64,000 bases of DNA from Hydrocarboniphaga daqingensis. GTDB taxonomy: Bacteria; Pseudomonadota; Gammaproteobacteria; Nevskiales; Nevskiaceae. Both the position numbers and the translations under genes were made by a program. The notes under the pieces are model-generated. The model saw only the letters and a program-made list of their open reading frames with translations, was not told the DNA's origin and made no database searches. The stretch lies in assembly GCF_900129825.1 (NCBI RefSeq), contig NZ_FQWZ01000009.1:1-64000 (forward strand), written 5' to 3'. How positions within the stretch are numbered: position 1 is the first letter of the stretch; each line of letters opens with the position of its first letter. This document shows, piece by piece, positions 20,098-29,036 of the stretch.

Positions 20098-20110
20098 GGA
20101 CACACTGTCT
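20098..20110. promoter_or_regulatory. 13-bp dyad, candidate TetR operator 2
   Basis: GGACA-CAC-TGTCT, a dyad with one mismatch, matching operator 1 on the opposite strand (TCGGACAC and CTGTC shared). It abuts and overlaps by one base the TTGACA -35 box at 20110-20115, an ideal position to block RNA polymerase. A half-site GGACA lies further down at 20142-20146. Confidence 0.7.
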
Positions 20111-20139
20111 TGACATTGTGTTGAGCCCTGCGGAATGAT
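20110..20139 (+). promoter_or_regulatory. Probable promoter of the atuA-like operon
   Basis: A consensus TTGACA at 20110-20115 is followed after 18 bp by AATGAT (20134-20139, four of six matches). The operator dyad abuts the -35 box. Transcription would start near 20146, about 65 nt before the atuA-like ATG. Confidence 0.6.
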
Positions 20140-20210
20140 CCGGACAGACCAATAACGCTCGGCCCGCGAAGACGCTGCCGGGTCGTCCAGCACCACGGAG
20201 GAGACCGGGT

Positions 20211-22049
20211 ATGCGGGAGCAGGCGGGCAAGGCAGCCCTGCGCATCGGCTGCGCGTCGGCGTTCTGGGGTGACACGCATACCGCTGCGGCGCAATTGGTC
20301 GAGCGCGGTGATATCGACGTGCTGGTGTTCGACTACCTGTCGGAAATCACGATGTCGATCATGGCGGCCAAGCGCATGAAGTCGCCTGACGATGGATATG
20401 CCACCGATTTCGTTGAGCATGTGATCGGGCCTCTGCTGCCGCAGCTCAAGGCACGCGGGATCAAAGTCGTTGCCAACGCCGGTGGTGTCAATCCGCTGGC
20501 CTGCAAGGCCGCGCTGGAAGCGCTGATCGCCAAGTCGGGCGGCGGACTGACGGTCGGCGCTGTTGTCGGGGATGATCTGTTGCCGCGCCGCCGCGACTAT
20601 GTCGACTGCAGCGAACTCGATACCGGCAAGCCGCTGCCGAACAATCTGGTGTCGATGAATGCGTACCTGGGTGCGTTTCCGATCGCAGCTGCGCTTGATG
20701 CCGGTGCCGATATCGTCGTAACCGGTCGCTGCGTCGACTCCGCCGTCGTACTCGGCCCACTGATCCAGCGCTTCGGCTGGCATACCGATGATTATGATCG
20801 GCTCGCCGCTGGCTCGCTGGCCGGCCACCTGCTTGAGTGCGGTGCGCAAATGACCGGCGGCAACTTCACCGACTGGCAGCAGATCGCCGATGGTTATGTC
20901 GACATGGGCTTTCCGATCGCGGAGGTTGATGCTGCTGGAGCGATGATCGTCACCAAGCCAGCAGGAACCGGTGGTGCGGTGACGCCACACACGGTGCTCG
21001 AACAGATGCTCTACGAGATCGGCGATCCGCAGGCCTATCGCTTGCCGGACGTGATCTGCGATTTCACTCAGGTGCAACTGCGATCCGTCGGCAGGGACCG
21101 CGTCGCCGTCAGCGGTGCGCGCGGACGTGCACCGAGTGCGTTTTACAAAGTGTCGGCGACCTATCCGGATGGCATGCGCTGCGCCGCTCTGTTCATGATC
21201 GGTGGCGACAATGCAGCCGCCAAGGGGCGTGCGTCCGCCAATGCCATCGTCGAAAAAGTACGTCGCCAGCTACTGGCGGCGGGTCTTGGCGACTTCAGCG
21301 GCGTCGACATTCACTGCATCGGTGCAGAAGAAAGCTACGGTCCGCATGCGCGCCCTGGAGCGGCGGCAACCCGTGAGGTCGTCGTCAAGATCGTGACGCA
21401 GCATCGCAATCCCAAAGCGCTGAAGCTGTTCGCACGCGAGATTGCACAGGCTGCCACCGGCATGGCGCCAGGCTTTACTGGCTATTTCAACGCCGGCAGG
21501 CCCGAGCCGAGCATGATTCCGAGGCTGTTTTCGACGTTGGTTCCGAAGCGGGGCATCGAGATTGCCATCGTCGTCGGCGAACGGCGCCAGTTGGTGCCGA
21601 TTGCCGACGCGGTATCGAGTAATGGTTCGGAGGAATCAACGGCGCCGACAGCGACGTCCGACGTTGCGCATGAGCCAGCCACTGCCGACACGCAGCGGGT
21701 GCCACTGCGTCGTCTCGCGCTCGCCCGCTCGGGTGACAAGGGTGATCACGCCAATATCGGCGTGATCGCGCGCCGTGCCGATTTCATGCCGTTGCTGCGG
21801 CGTGAGCTGACCGCGGCGGTGGTGCGCGATTACTTCGCGCATGTTCTAGCCGGTGGTCGTCAGGGCCGCGTCGATCGCTGGGAACTGCCCGGTAGTCATA
21901 GCTTCAACTTCCTGCTGCATCACGCGCTTGGCGGCGGTGGTGCGTGCAGCTTGCGTACCGATCCGCAAGGCAAGGCCTTCGCGCAAATGCTGCTCGATCT
22001 TCCGGTGCCGGTGGATGCCGCACTGGCGGCTCAGCTTCCCGACTGCTGA
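20211..22049 (+). CDS. atuA: AtuA-like acyclic terpenoid utilisation protein
   Basis: A 612-residue protein. The first 450 residues are the DUF1446/AtuA domain (LRIGCASAFWGDTHTAAAQL, LVFDYLSEITMSIMAAK, VANAGGVNPLACKAALEAL, VTGRCVDSAVVLGP). After an Ala/Thr/Ser linker, residues about 495-605 form the small AtuA-like C-terminal domain (RLALARSGDKGDHANIGVIA, SHSFNFLLHHALGGGGACSL). AtuA is required for citronellol/geraniol use in Pseudomonas and is proposed to act in the hydroxyacyl-CoA lyase step; its biochemistry is not firmly settled. GGAGGAG precedes the ATG. First gene of a tightly packed operon ending at 30930. Confidence 0.9.
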   Translation: MREQAGKAALRIGCASAFWGDTHTAAAQLVERGDIDVLVFDYLSEITMSIMAAKRMKSPDDGYATDFVEHVIGPLLPQLKARGIKVVANAGGVNPLACKAALEALIAKSGGGLTVGAVVGDDLLPRRRDYVDCSELDTGKPLPNNLVSMNAYLGAFPIAAALDAGADIVVTGRCVDSAVVLGPLIQRFGWHTDDYDRLAAGSLAGHLLECGAQMTGGNFTDWQQIADGYVDMGFPIAEVDAAGAMIVTKPAGTGGAVTPHTVLEQMLYEIGDPQAYRLPDVICDFTQVQLRSVGRDRVAVSGARGRAPSAFYKVSATYPDGMRCAALFMIGGDNAAAKGRASANAIVEKVRRQLLAAGLGDFSGVDIHCIGAEESYGPHARPGAAATREVVVKIVTQHRNPKALKLFAREIAQAATGMAPGFTGYFNAGRPEPSMIPRLFSTLVPKRGIEIAIVVGERRQLVPIADAVSSNGSEESTAPTATSDVAHEPATADTQRVPLRRLALARSGDKGDHANIGVIARRADFMPLLRRELTAAVVRDYFAHVLAGGRQGRVDRWELPGSHSFNFLLHHALGGGGACSLRTDPQGKAFAQMLLDLPVPVDAALAAQLPDC

Positions 22050-22061
22050 AAAAGCCACGAT

Positions 22062-23687
22062 ATGCCCATTCTCGAAACCCAAATCGATACCAGCAGTGAA
22101 AGCTATCGGCAGCATCGCGACGGCATGCTCAAGGCCATCGCCGACTGGCGCGCCGTCGAAGCCAAGGGCCGCACCGAAGAGGAAAGCAAGCGCGAGCGCT
22201 TCCACCAGCGGCAGCAATTGCTGCCGCGCGAGAGGGTGCATCTGATGCTGGATCGCGGGTCGCCATGGCTGGAGTTGTCAACCTTGGCCGGCTACCGGAT
22301 GCATGACGACAAGGACGGCTCGCTGGCCGGCGGTAACACGATTGCCGGCATTGGGTATGTATCGGGCGTGCGCTGCATCGTCACCGCCAGCAACTCGGCG
22401 ATCAAAGGCGGCACGATGACGCCCTGGGGTGTACAGAAAGGCCTGCGCATCCAGGAGGTCGCGCTCCAGCAGAAACTCCCTGTCGTCTCGATGGTCGAGT
22501 CCGGCGGCGCAAATCTGCTGTATCAGGCCGAGGTGTTCATTCCAGGCGGCCGCACGTTTGCCAATCAAGCGAGGCTTTCCGCTGCCGGAATTCCGCAAGT
22601 CACCATCGTCCATGGCTCTTCCACGGCAGGCGGTGCCTACATGCCGGGCTTGTCCGACTACGTGGTCATGGTGCGCAAGCGCGCCAAGGTGTTTCTGGCC
22701 GGGCCGCCATTGCTCAAGGCGGCAACCGGCGAGATCGCCAATGAAGAGGAGCTCGGCGGCGCCGAGATGCACGCACAGACGGCGGGTACCACCGAATTCG
22801 TTGCCGAAAACGATGCCGACGGCATCCGCATCGCGCGCGAAATCGTCGCCAATCTCAACTGGAATGCACGCCGACCCGTATTGGAACAGCTGCCGCTACG
22901 GGCCCCGCTGTACGACGTCGAGGAACTGTGTGGCGTCGTTCCGCCCGACTACCGCAAGCCCTTCGACTGCCGCGAGGTGATCGCTCGACTCGTCGATGGC
23001 TCAGAGTTCCTGGAGTTCAAGGCCGATTACGACCATCAGACGATCTGCGGCCGCGCCGTGCTGCACGGTCACCGCATCGGCATCGTCTCCAACAACGGGC
23101 CGATCACGACGCGCGGTGCAACCAAGGCCGGACAGTTCATCCAGCTTTGCTGCCAGGCCGGTGTGCCCATCGTGTATCTGATGAACACCACCGGCTATAT
23201 GGTCGGCACCGAAAGCGAGCAAGGCGGCATCGTCAAACACGGCAGCAAGATGATCCAGGCCGTTGCCAATGCCTCGGTTCCTCAAATCACGATCGTGATC
23301 GGCGCCAGCTTCGGCGCCGGCAACTACGGCATGTGTGGTCGTGGCTTTGGCCCGCATTTCATTTTTGCGTGGCCGAGCTCACGCACGGCGGTAATGGGCG
23401 GAGAGCAGGCCGCCAGCGTGATGGAGATCATCACCCGCGACAAATGGATCAAGCAGGGCAAACAGATGAGCGAAACCGACGAGAAAATGCTGGCGGCGAT
23501 CCGTCAGAACATCGTCGGCCAGTTCGACAAGGAATCGCATGCGTTTGCCGCGACCGCCCGGTTGTTCGACGACGGTCTGATCGATCCCCGCGACACGCGA
23601 AAAGTACTGGGCCTGTGCTTGTCGGTATGCCGCGAAGGCGCCGCCCGCGAAACCCTGCGCAGCAGCTACGGCGTGGCGCGTTTGTAG
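22062..23687 (+). CDS. atuC: Geranyl-CoA carboxylase-type carboxyltransferase (beta) subunit
   Basis: A 541-residue biotin-dependent acyl-CoA carboxyltransferase. Crotonase-like halves carry GGTMTPWGVQKGLRIQEVAL and SGGANLLYQAEVFIPGGRTF (N-half) and GIVSNNGPITTRGATKAGQF with GASFGAGNYGMCGRGFGP (C-half). The segment QAEVFIPGGRTFANQARLSA followed by GIPQVTIVHGSSTAGGAYMP resembles geranyl-CoA carboxylase AtuC more than methylcrotonyl-CoA carboxylase LiuB, which has a different loop here. With the alpha subunit at 25774 it would carboxylate the beta-methyl group of geranyl-CoA or a similar enoyl-CoA. It lies 12 bp behind the atuA-like gene. Confidence 0.87.
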   Translation: MPILETQIDTSSESYRQHRDGMLKAIADWRAVEAKGRTEEESKRERFHQRQQLLPRERVHLMLDRGSPWLELSTLAGYRMHDDKDGSLAGGNTIAGIGYVSGVRCIVTASNSAIKGGTMTPWGVQKGLRIQEVALQQKLPVVSMVESGGANLLYQAEVFIPGGRTFANQARLSAAGIPQVTIVHGSSTAGGAYMPGLSDYVVMVRKRAKVFLAGPPLLKAATGEIANEEELGGAEMHAQTAGTTEFVAENDADGIRIAREIVANLNWNARRPVLEQLPLRAPLYDVEELCGVVPPDYRKPFDCREVIARLVDGSEFLEFKADYDHQTICGRAVLHGHRIGIVSNNGPITTRGATKAGQFIQLCCQAGVPIVYLMNTTGYMVGTESEQGGIVKHGSKMIQAVANASVPQITIVIGASFGAGNYGMCGRGFGPHFIFAWPSSRTAVMGGEQAASVMEIITRDKWIKQGKQMSETDEKMLAAIRQNIVGQFDKESHAFAATARLFDDGLIDPRDTRKVLGLCLSVCREGAARETLRSSYGVARL

Positions 23688-23747
23688 CCGCGGCACCCGC
23701 CATTCCCGCTTCAAGAATCAATACGAGAAGAATCAGGAGAACGCACT

Positions 23748-24941
23748 ATGTTGCTGACCGCCGAACACCGCTCGCTGTACGACACCACCAAGAAGTTCGT
23801 CCAGCAGGAGCTCAATCCACATATCGCTCAATGGGAAAAAGACGGTGTTTTTCCGGCGCGCGAAGTCTTCGGCAAGATGGGAAAGCTGGGTCTACTCGGC
23901 ATCACGCGGCCAGAGAAGTTCGGTGGGCTAGGCCTCGACTATTCCTATGAAGTGATCTTCGGCCAGGCGCTGGGGAATTGCATCGGCGGCAGCCTGCCGA
24001 TGGCGATCGGTGTGCAGACCAGCATGGCAACGCCAGCACTGGCGCGCTTTGGTTCGGACGAGCTGCGCAGCGAATTCCTGGCGCCGACGATTGCCGGCGA
24101 GCGGGTCTGCTCGCTGGCCGTCAGCGAAGTGGGGTCCGGTTCCGATGTGGCCAGCATCAAGACCACGGCACGCAAGGACGGCGGCGATTACGTGATCAAT
24201 GGCTCCAAGATGTGGATCACCAATGGCACGCAGTCCGACTGGGCGTGCATGCTGGTCAATACTGGCGAGGGCAAGGTCCATCAGAACAAGTCGTTGATCG
24301 TCGTGCCGATGGACGCCAAAGGTGTCGACCGCAAAACGCGGCTGGACAAGCTCGGTATGCGCGCTTCGGATACGGCGATGATCTTTCTCGATGAAGTTCG
24401 GGTGCCGCAGCGCTACTTGATCGGCAAAGAGGGTATGGGCTTCACGTACCAGATGCTGCAGTTCCAGGAAGAGCGCTTGTTTGGTGCCGCCAGCGGCATC
24501 GATTCGCTGTTCAACTGCATCAACGAGACGATCGAGTACACCCGTCAGCGCCAGGCTTTCGGCGGCCCGCTGATCGACAACCAGTACATCCACTTTCGTC
24601 TCGCCGAGCTGCGCACCGAAGTCGAATCATTGAAGGCGCTGGTCTATCAGGCCACCGAGGAATACGTCGCCGGACGTGACGCTTCGATGCTGGCCAGCAT
24701 GTGCAAGCTCAAGGTGGGCCGCGTCAGCCGTGAGGTTAGCGATGCCTGCCTGCAGTTCTGGGGCGGTCAGGGCTACATGACCGAGAGCAATGTGGCGCGA
24801 TGCTTCCGTGACTCGCGCCTGATCTCGATCGGCGGTGGTGCGGATGAAATCATGCTCGGCATTATCTGCAAGATGATGAACATCCTGCCGGGCAAGAAGA
24901 AGAAGCCGGCGGACGAGGCGGCGACGAAGGCAGCGGCCTGA
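23748..24941 (+). CDS. atuD: Acyl-CoA dehydrogenase, citronellyl-CoA dehydrogenase-like
   Basis: A 397-residue FAD enzyme introducing an alpha,beta double bond. SLAVSEVGSGSDVASIKTTA and MWITNGTQSDW are FAD-binding motifs; TRQRQAFGGPLIDNQ and FWGGQGYMTESNVARCFRDS are the C-terminal signatures. The position of the MCAD-type catalytic Glu (YEGT in MCAD) reads IGGG, while Glu242 in FQEERLFGA is in the helix-G position used by isovaleryl- and long-chain dehydrogenases, suggesting that geometry and a branched substrate. A Lys/Ala tail ends the protein. It overlaps the next gene by one base (TGATG). Citronellyl-CoA is the likely substrate by context. Confidence 0.87.
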   Translation: MLLTAEHRSLYDTTKKFVQQELNPHIAQWEKDGVFPAREVFGKMGKLGLLGITRPEKFGGLGLDYSYEVIFGQALGNCIGGSLPMAIGVQTSMATPALARFGSDELRSEFLAPTIAGERVCSLAVSEVGSGSDVASIKTTARKDGGDYVINGSKMWITNGTQSDWACMLVNTGEGKVHQNKSLIVVPMDAKGVDRKTRLDKLGMRASDTAMIFLDEVRVPQRYLIGKEGMGFTYQMLQFQEERLFGAASGIDSLFNCINETIEYTRQRQAFGGPLIDNQYIHFRLAELRTEVESLKALVYQATEEYVAGRDASMLASMCKLKVGRVSREVSDACLQFWGGQGYMTESNVARCFRDSRLISIGGGADEIMLGIICKMMNILPGKKKKPADEAATKAAA

Positions 24942-25777
24942 TGCAGCCGGCTGAATTGATACTGCCGGCGACCGACAGTATTACGTTGGTCTTACAGCAG
25001 GGCGTTTTGTATCTGACGCTGAATCGTCCGGTATCGCGTAATGCGATGACTGCGGCGATGCTCGACGAGATCATCGACGCGTTTGATGCGATCCGAGGAC
25101 GACTCGATGTACGCGCCGTGGTGATCCGAGGCGCCGGTGGACACTTCTGCGCGGGAGCCGATCTGAAAAGCCTGGCGACAGCGCCAAAGAGTGCTGGTGA
25201 TGACCCGATTGCGGCACTGAACCGCCGCTTCGGCACGATGCTGCAGCAGGTCGAAGCCGCGTCCCAGGTCGTCGTCGTGGTATGTGAAGGCAGCGTACTG
25301 GGCGGCGGTTTCGGCCTGGTCTGCGTGTCCGATATCGCGATCGCGCACTCGGCGGCTCGCTTCGGCCTGCCTGAGACCACGCGTGGCCTGCCGCCTGCGC
25401 AGATCGCGCCGTTCGTTGCGTCACGAGTCGGCTTGTCGCAAGCGCGGCGCCTGTGTCTGACCGGCGCTCAATTCGATGGCGCGGAGGCATTGCGGCTTGG
25501 ATTGGTCCACCTCGTGGCCGATGATGCCGCTGCACTCGACGCGATGCTCGACGAGACGCTCGATGCGGTGCTGCGCTGCGCCCCGCAAGCCAACGCCATT
25601 ACCAAGTCGATCCTGATGAACGTTGAAGCGGCGGAGTTGGCGACGCGACTTGATGCCGCGGCGCTGCAGTTTTCGCAATGCGCACGTGGCAGTGAGGCAG
25701 CTGAGGGCATTACGGCGTTTATGCAGAAGCGTCGCGCGAGCTGGGTGGTATCGGCGCAGGGGAGCGCCTCGTCATGA
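24941..25777 (+). CDS. atuE: Enoyl-CoA hydratase, isohexenylglutaconyl-CoA hydratase-like
   Basis: A 278-residue crotonase-fold protein. HFCAGADLKSL and GSVLGGGFGLVCVSDIAIAH form the oxyanion hole; Glu in FGLPETTRGLPPAQIAPF is a probable catalytic residue. Tail residues EGITAFMQKRRASW are typical of the family. By position between the dehydrogenase and carboxylase alpha genes it corresponds to AtuE, which hydrates the carboxylated terpenoid-CoA; the paralogous LiuE/GnyH step on 3-methylglutaconyl-CoA is the alternative. One-base overlap with the gene before and ATGA overlap with the gene after show translational coupling. Confidence 0.82.
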   Translation: MQPAELILPATDSITLVLQQGVLYLTLNRPVSRNAMTAAMLDEIIDAFDAIRGRLDVRAVVIRGAGGHFCAGADLKSLATAPKSAGDDPIAALNRRFGTMLQQVEAASQVVVVVCEGSVLGGGFGLVCVSDIAIAHSAARFGLPETTRGLPPAQIAPFVASRVGLSQARRLCLTGAQFDGAEALRLGLVHLVADDAAALDAMLDETLDAVLRCAPQANAITKSILMNVEAAELATRLDAAALQFSQCARGSEAAEGITAFMQKRRASWVVSAQGSASS

Positions 25778-27783
25778 GTCATACCATGGGCTTCACCAAG
25801 GTGCTGGTCGCCAATCGTGGCGAGATCGCAGTACGCATCATGCGCGGCTTGCGCCGTATGGGGTACCGCAGCGTGGCGGTGTACTCCGATGCGGATCGAG
25901 AGGCTCTGCATGTCCGCCACGCCGACGAAGCGGTGCACATCGGCGCGGCTCCCGCTGCAGAGTCCTACCTGTCGATCGACAAACTGATCGCCGCCGCGCG
26001 TGCGTCCGGCGCCGATGCGATTCACCCGGGTTATGGCTTCCTTTCCGAGCGCGCCGAGTTTGCTCGTGCGGTGCAGAGTGCGGGCCTGATCTTCATTGGA
26101 CCCGATCCCCATTCGATCGACGCGATGGGCAACAAGTCGGCTTCCAAACGCCTGATGCTGCAAGCCGGCGTGCCATGCGTGCCAGGCTATCAAGGGCGCG
26201 GCGCCGACGATTCGCCGACCGATCAGGATCTGCAGCGCGAGGCGCTGCGAATCGGGCTGCCCGTGATGATCAAGGCGGCCGCAGGCGGTGGCGGCCGTGG
26301 CATGCGGCTGGTCCACGATGCTGATGCACTACCCGCGAGCATTGCATCGGCGCGCAGTGAAGCCGCCAGTGCCTTTGGCAGTGGCGAGCTGCTGGTCGAG
26401 AAGGCGGTCGTCGACGCTCGACATGTCGAGATCCAGATATTCGGTGACCGTCACGGCCAGATCGTGCACTTGGGCGAGCGCGATTGCTCAGTTCAGCGTC
26501 GCAACCAGAAAGTCGTCGAAGAAGCGCCCTCTCCGGCGCTGGACGAAGCACTGCGTCAGCAGATGGGTGAAGCGGCGGTCGCCGCAGCGCGTGCGGTGCA
26601 GTACGTCGGCGCCGGCACCGTCGAGTTCATGCTCGGTCAGGACCGGCAGTTCTATTTTCTGGAGATGAACACGCGGCTGCAGGTTGAGCACCCGGTGACC
26701 GAGGCGGTTTACGGCGTCGACTTGGTGGAGTGGCAGCTGCGGGTTGCGCGCGGCGAGTCGTTGCCGATGACGCAGGCCGAGCTGAATGCGCGGCGCCGCG
26801 GCGCGGCGATCGAAGTGCGGCTTTGTGCCGAAGATCCGTCGCAGGACTATCGGCCGCAGACGGGTCGCGTGCTGCGCTGGCGCGCGCCAGCGGGCGAGGG
26901 TGTGCGCGTCGACACGGGTTTGTATGACGGCCTTGCTATCAGCCCGTTCTACGACTCGATGCAAGCCAAGATCATCGCGTATGGCGACGACCGAAAGTCA
27001 GCACGAAACCGGCTGTTGCGCGCACTTGACGAGACCGTACTGCTCGGCGTGACCAGTAATCTCGACTTTCTGCGGGCGATCGTGGCGCACCCGGCATTCG
27101 CGTCCGGGCAGTTTTCGACGGCGTTCTTGAATCAGCACCTTCAGCAGCGACAGTTCGACGCGGCGACGCCGTTGCGGGTCGCATTGGCCGTGGTCGCGCT
27201 TTATCTGGACGACGCGCGTGTGTTGCGTGAGCAGCATGGTCTGGCGGATGAATGGATCGGCTGGCAAAGCTCGCATCCGACGGCGGCGCCCTGCGTGTTG
27301 CGACATGGCGATGACCTGATTCGTCCGCGGCTGACCGTTGTGGACGGCCGCCGTTTCAACGTGACCGTTGATGATCAGCGCATCGATCTGCAGGTGATCG
27401 AGTCGACGCCGACCGGTTACGTGGCGATCTACGAGGGTCAGCACCGGCGCATCGAGTTCGTCAGGGATGGTGATGCACTCTGGATCGCCGACGGCCAGGC
27501 GACGTCGTGCTTTCGCGACCGTACGCTGGCGCCGGTGGCGTCAGCTGCCGCCGGGTCTGATGGGCGACTGCTGGCGCACTCGGACGGCCGTATCGTCGCC
27601 GTGCATGTGGAAGTCGGTCAGCGCGTCGATCGCAGCACGCCACTGGCGGTACTCGAAGCGATGAAGATGGAGTTTCAGCTCAGTGTGCCGGTTGCCGGCA
27701 TCGTCGAGAGCATCGCGGTGCAGCCTGGACAGCAAGTCAAGTCGCGTCAGTTGCTGGTGCAGATCAAACCTGACGCAGCATAA
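25774..27783 (+). CDS. atuF: Geranyl-CoA carboxylase-type biotin carboxylase (alpha) subunit
   Basis: A 669-residue protein: biotin carboxylase domain (about 5-450; KVLVANRGEIAVRIMRGLRR, IKAAAGGGGRGMRLV as ATP loop, FLEMNTRLQVEHPVTEAVYG), a linker domain, and a biotinyl carrier domain at the C-terminus with VLEAMKMEF, biotinyl-Lys at residue 631. It charges its own biotin with CO2 and works with the beta subunit at 22062. Size and layout fit AtuF or LiuD; the AtuC-like partner and neighbours favour geranyl-CoA carboxylase. The ATG overlaps the hydratase stop by 4 bp. Confidence 0.88.
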   Translation: MSHTMGFTKVLVANRGEIAVRIMRGLRRMGYRSVAVYSDADREALHVRHADEAVHIGAAPAAESYLSIDKLIAAARASGADAIHPGYGFLSERAEFARAVQSAGLIFIGPDPHSIDAMGNKSASKRLMLQAGVPCVPGYQGRGADDSPTDQDLQREALRIGLPVMIKAAAGGGGRGMRLVHDADALPASIASARSEAASAFGSGELLVEKAVVDARHVEIQIFGDRHGQIVHLGERDCSVQRRNQKVVEEAPSPALDEALRQQMGEAAVAAARAVQYVGAGTVEFMLGQDRQFYFLEMNTRLQVEHPVTEAVYGVDLVEWQLRVARGESLPMTQAELNARRRGAAIEVRLCAEDPSQDYRPQTGRVLRWRAPAGEGVRVDTGLYDGLAISPFYDSMQAKIIAYGDDRKSARNRLLRALDETVLLGVTSNLDFLRAIVAHPAFASGQFSTAFLNQHLQQRQFDAATPLRVALAVVALYLDDARVLREQHGLADEWIGWQSSHPTAAPCVLRHGDDLIRPRLTVVDGRRFNVTVDDQRIDLQVIESTPTGYVAIYEGQHRRIEFVRDGDALWIADGQATSCFRDRTLAPVASAAAGSDGRLLAHSDGRIVAVHVEVGQRVDRSTPLAVLEAMKMEFQLSVPVAGIVESIAVQPGQQVKSRQLLVQIKPDAA

Positions 27784-27829
27784 GCCGTACCGATAACGTT
27801 CAACCTCAACAACAATAGGAGCTTCAACG

Positions 27830-28144
27830 ATGAGCGCAAATGAATTTCTCGCCAAGCTGCCGCAGGCCCTCAATGCCGATGCTGCGTCCGGAACCGATTG
27901 CACGATCCAGTTCAATATCGCCAAGCCGGTCTACGTGACGATCAAGAATGGCGTCTGCGTCGTGAATGACGGTACGGCCGCTTCGTCCGATGTCGCGCTG
28001 ACGATGGACGACGATGATCTGGTGCAGTTGCTCAAGGGCGAACTTAGCGGCATGAGCGCGTTCATGAGCGGCAAGCTGCAGCTCGACGGCGACATGATGC
28101 TGGCCCAGCGCATCTCGGGTCTTTTCGACGCCAGCAAGCTCTGA
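27830..28144 (+). CDS. SCP2 sterol-carrier-domain protein
   Basis: A 104-residue single-domain SCP2 protein (CTIQFNIAKPVYVTIKNGVC, ALTMDDDDLVQLLKGELSGM, FMSGKLQLDGDMMLAQRISG), the usual minimal length. SCP2 folds bind sterols, fatty acyl-CoAs and other lipids in a hydrophobic tunnel and are soluble. A clear AGGAG lies 9 nt upstream, and it is 46 bp after the carboxylase alpha gene with the SDR gene starting 1 bp after its stop. It may ferry the hydrophobic CoA ester between enzymes of the operon. It is not part of the Pseudomonas atu cluster as I know it. Confidence 0.9.
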   Translation: MSANEFLAKLPQALNADAASGTDCTIQFNIAKPVYVTIKNGVCVVNDGTAASSDVALTMDDDDLVQLLKGELSGMSAFMSGKLQLDGDMMLAQRISGLFDASKL

Positions 28145-28145
28145 G

Positions 28146-29036
28146 ATGTCGGGCTACCGCAGCGTGTTCGCGCCCGGGCTGTTCGCCGGGCGCACATATA
28201 TCGTCACCGGCGGTGGCTCGGGCATCGGCCGCTGTACCGCGCACGAGTTGGCGGCGCTGGGTGCACACGTCATCGTGACCGGACGCAAGACCGAAAAACT
28301 GTCCGCGACCGTTGACGAGATCGTCGCGGACGGTGGCAGCGCGTCGATGGCGGCCTTCGATATTCGCGATGAAGATGCGGTCAAGCTCGCCGTCAAGACC
28401 ATGCTTGACGAGCGAGATGGTGCGATCCACGGTTTGGTCAACAACGCCGGCGGGCAGTTCCCGTCACCGGCACAAGCGATCAGCAAGAAGGGCTTTGAGG
28501 CGGTACTCGGCGCCAATCTGACCGGTGGTTTTCTGATGGCGCGCGAGCTGTACCTGCGTTGCTTCGCCAAGCGCGGCGGTTCGATCGTCAACATGATCGC
28601 GGATATGTGGGGCGGCATGCCGGCCATGGCGCATAGCGGTGCAGCGCGTGCCGGCATGATGAATCTGACGCAAACGGTGGCCGTCGAATGGGCGGCCAGC
28701 GGTACGCGTGTTAATGCGGTCGCGCCGGGCTTTGTCGCGTCTAGCGGCATGGACGCTTATGACCCGGCGTTTTCCAGCGTGGTGCTGCCTCAGATGGCGG
28801 CGGCGATTCCGCTGGGGCGTCTGGCGAACGAAGCCGAAGTCAGCGCCGCGATCGTATTTTTGCTGTCCGACGCTGCATCGTTCGTCAGTGGCGCGACGCT
28901 GACGATCGACGGTGCGGCCAGCTGCAACACCAAGTTGTTTCCGCTGGCTGGCAAGCCGTCGACGACGCCGTATGGCGGTTTCCATCGCGAGCGGCCGCCG
29001 GCGGCGCTTGAAGCGCTCAAGCCCAAAGCCCGATGA
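28146..29036 (+). CDS. SDR oxidoreductase, PECR/AtuB-AtuG-like
   Basis: A 296-residue short-chain dehydrogenase. Cofactor loop TGGGSGIGR (21-29), NNAGG (99-103) and the PG motif in VNAVAPGFVASSG are present. The catalytic YxxxK is absent: the region reads HSGAARAG, with Ser164 and Arg168 in the Tyr and Lys positions. This HSGAARAG-type loop, with AVEWAASGTRVNAVAPG after it, resembles peroxisomal trans-2-enoyl-CoA reductases (PECR), so an enoyl-CoA reductase role is more likely than a citronellol/citronellal dehydrogenase role suggested by synteny with atuB/atuG. NADP preference cannot be told reliably. ATGA overlap with the next gene. Confidence 0.82.
   Translation: MSGYRSVFAPGLFAGRTYIVTGGGSGIGRCTAHELAALGAHVIVTGRKTEKLSATVDEIVADGGSASMAAFDIRDEDAVKLAVKTMLDERDGAIHGLVNNAGGQFPSPAQAISKKGFEAVLGANLTGGFLMARELYLRCFAKRGGSIVNMIADMWGGMPAMAHSGAARAGMMNLTQTVAVEWAASGTRVNAVAPGFVASSGMDAYDPAFSSVVLPQMAAAIPLGRLANEAEVSAAIVFLLSDAASFVSGATLTIDGAASCNTKLFPLAGKPSTTPYGGFHRERPPAALEALKPKAR

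Noticed and set aside
22062-27783. The carboxylase pair as methylcrotonyl-CoA carboxylase of leucine breakdown (liuB/liuD).
   Set aside because: The adjacent AtuA-like protein, the AtuC-type loop after SGGANLLYQAEVF and absence of liuA, liuR and liuE favour the geranyl-CoA type. A definite answer needs a tree of both families.
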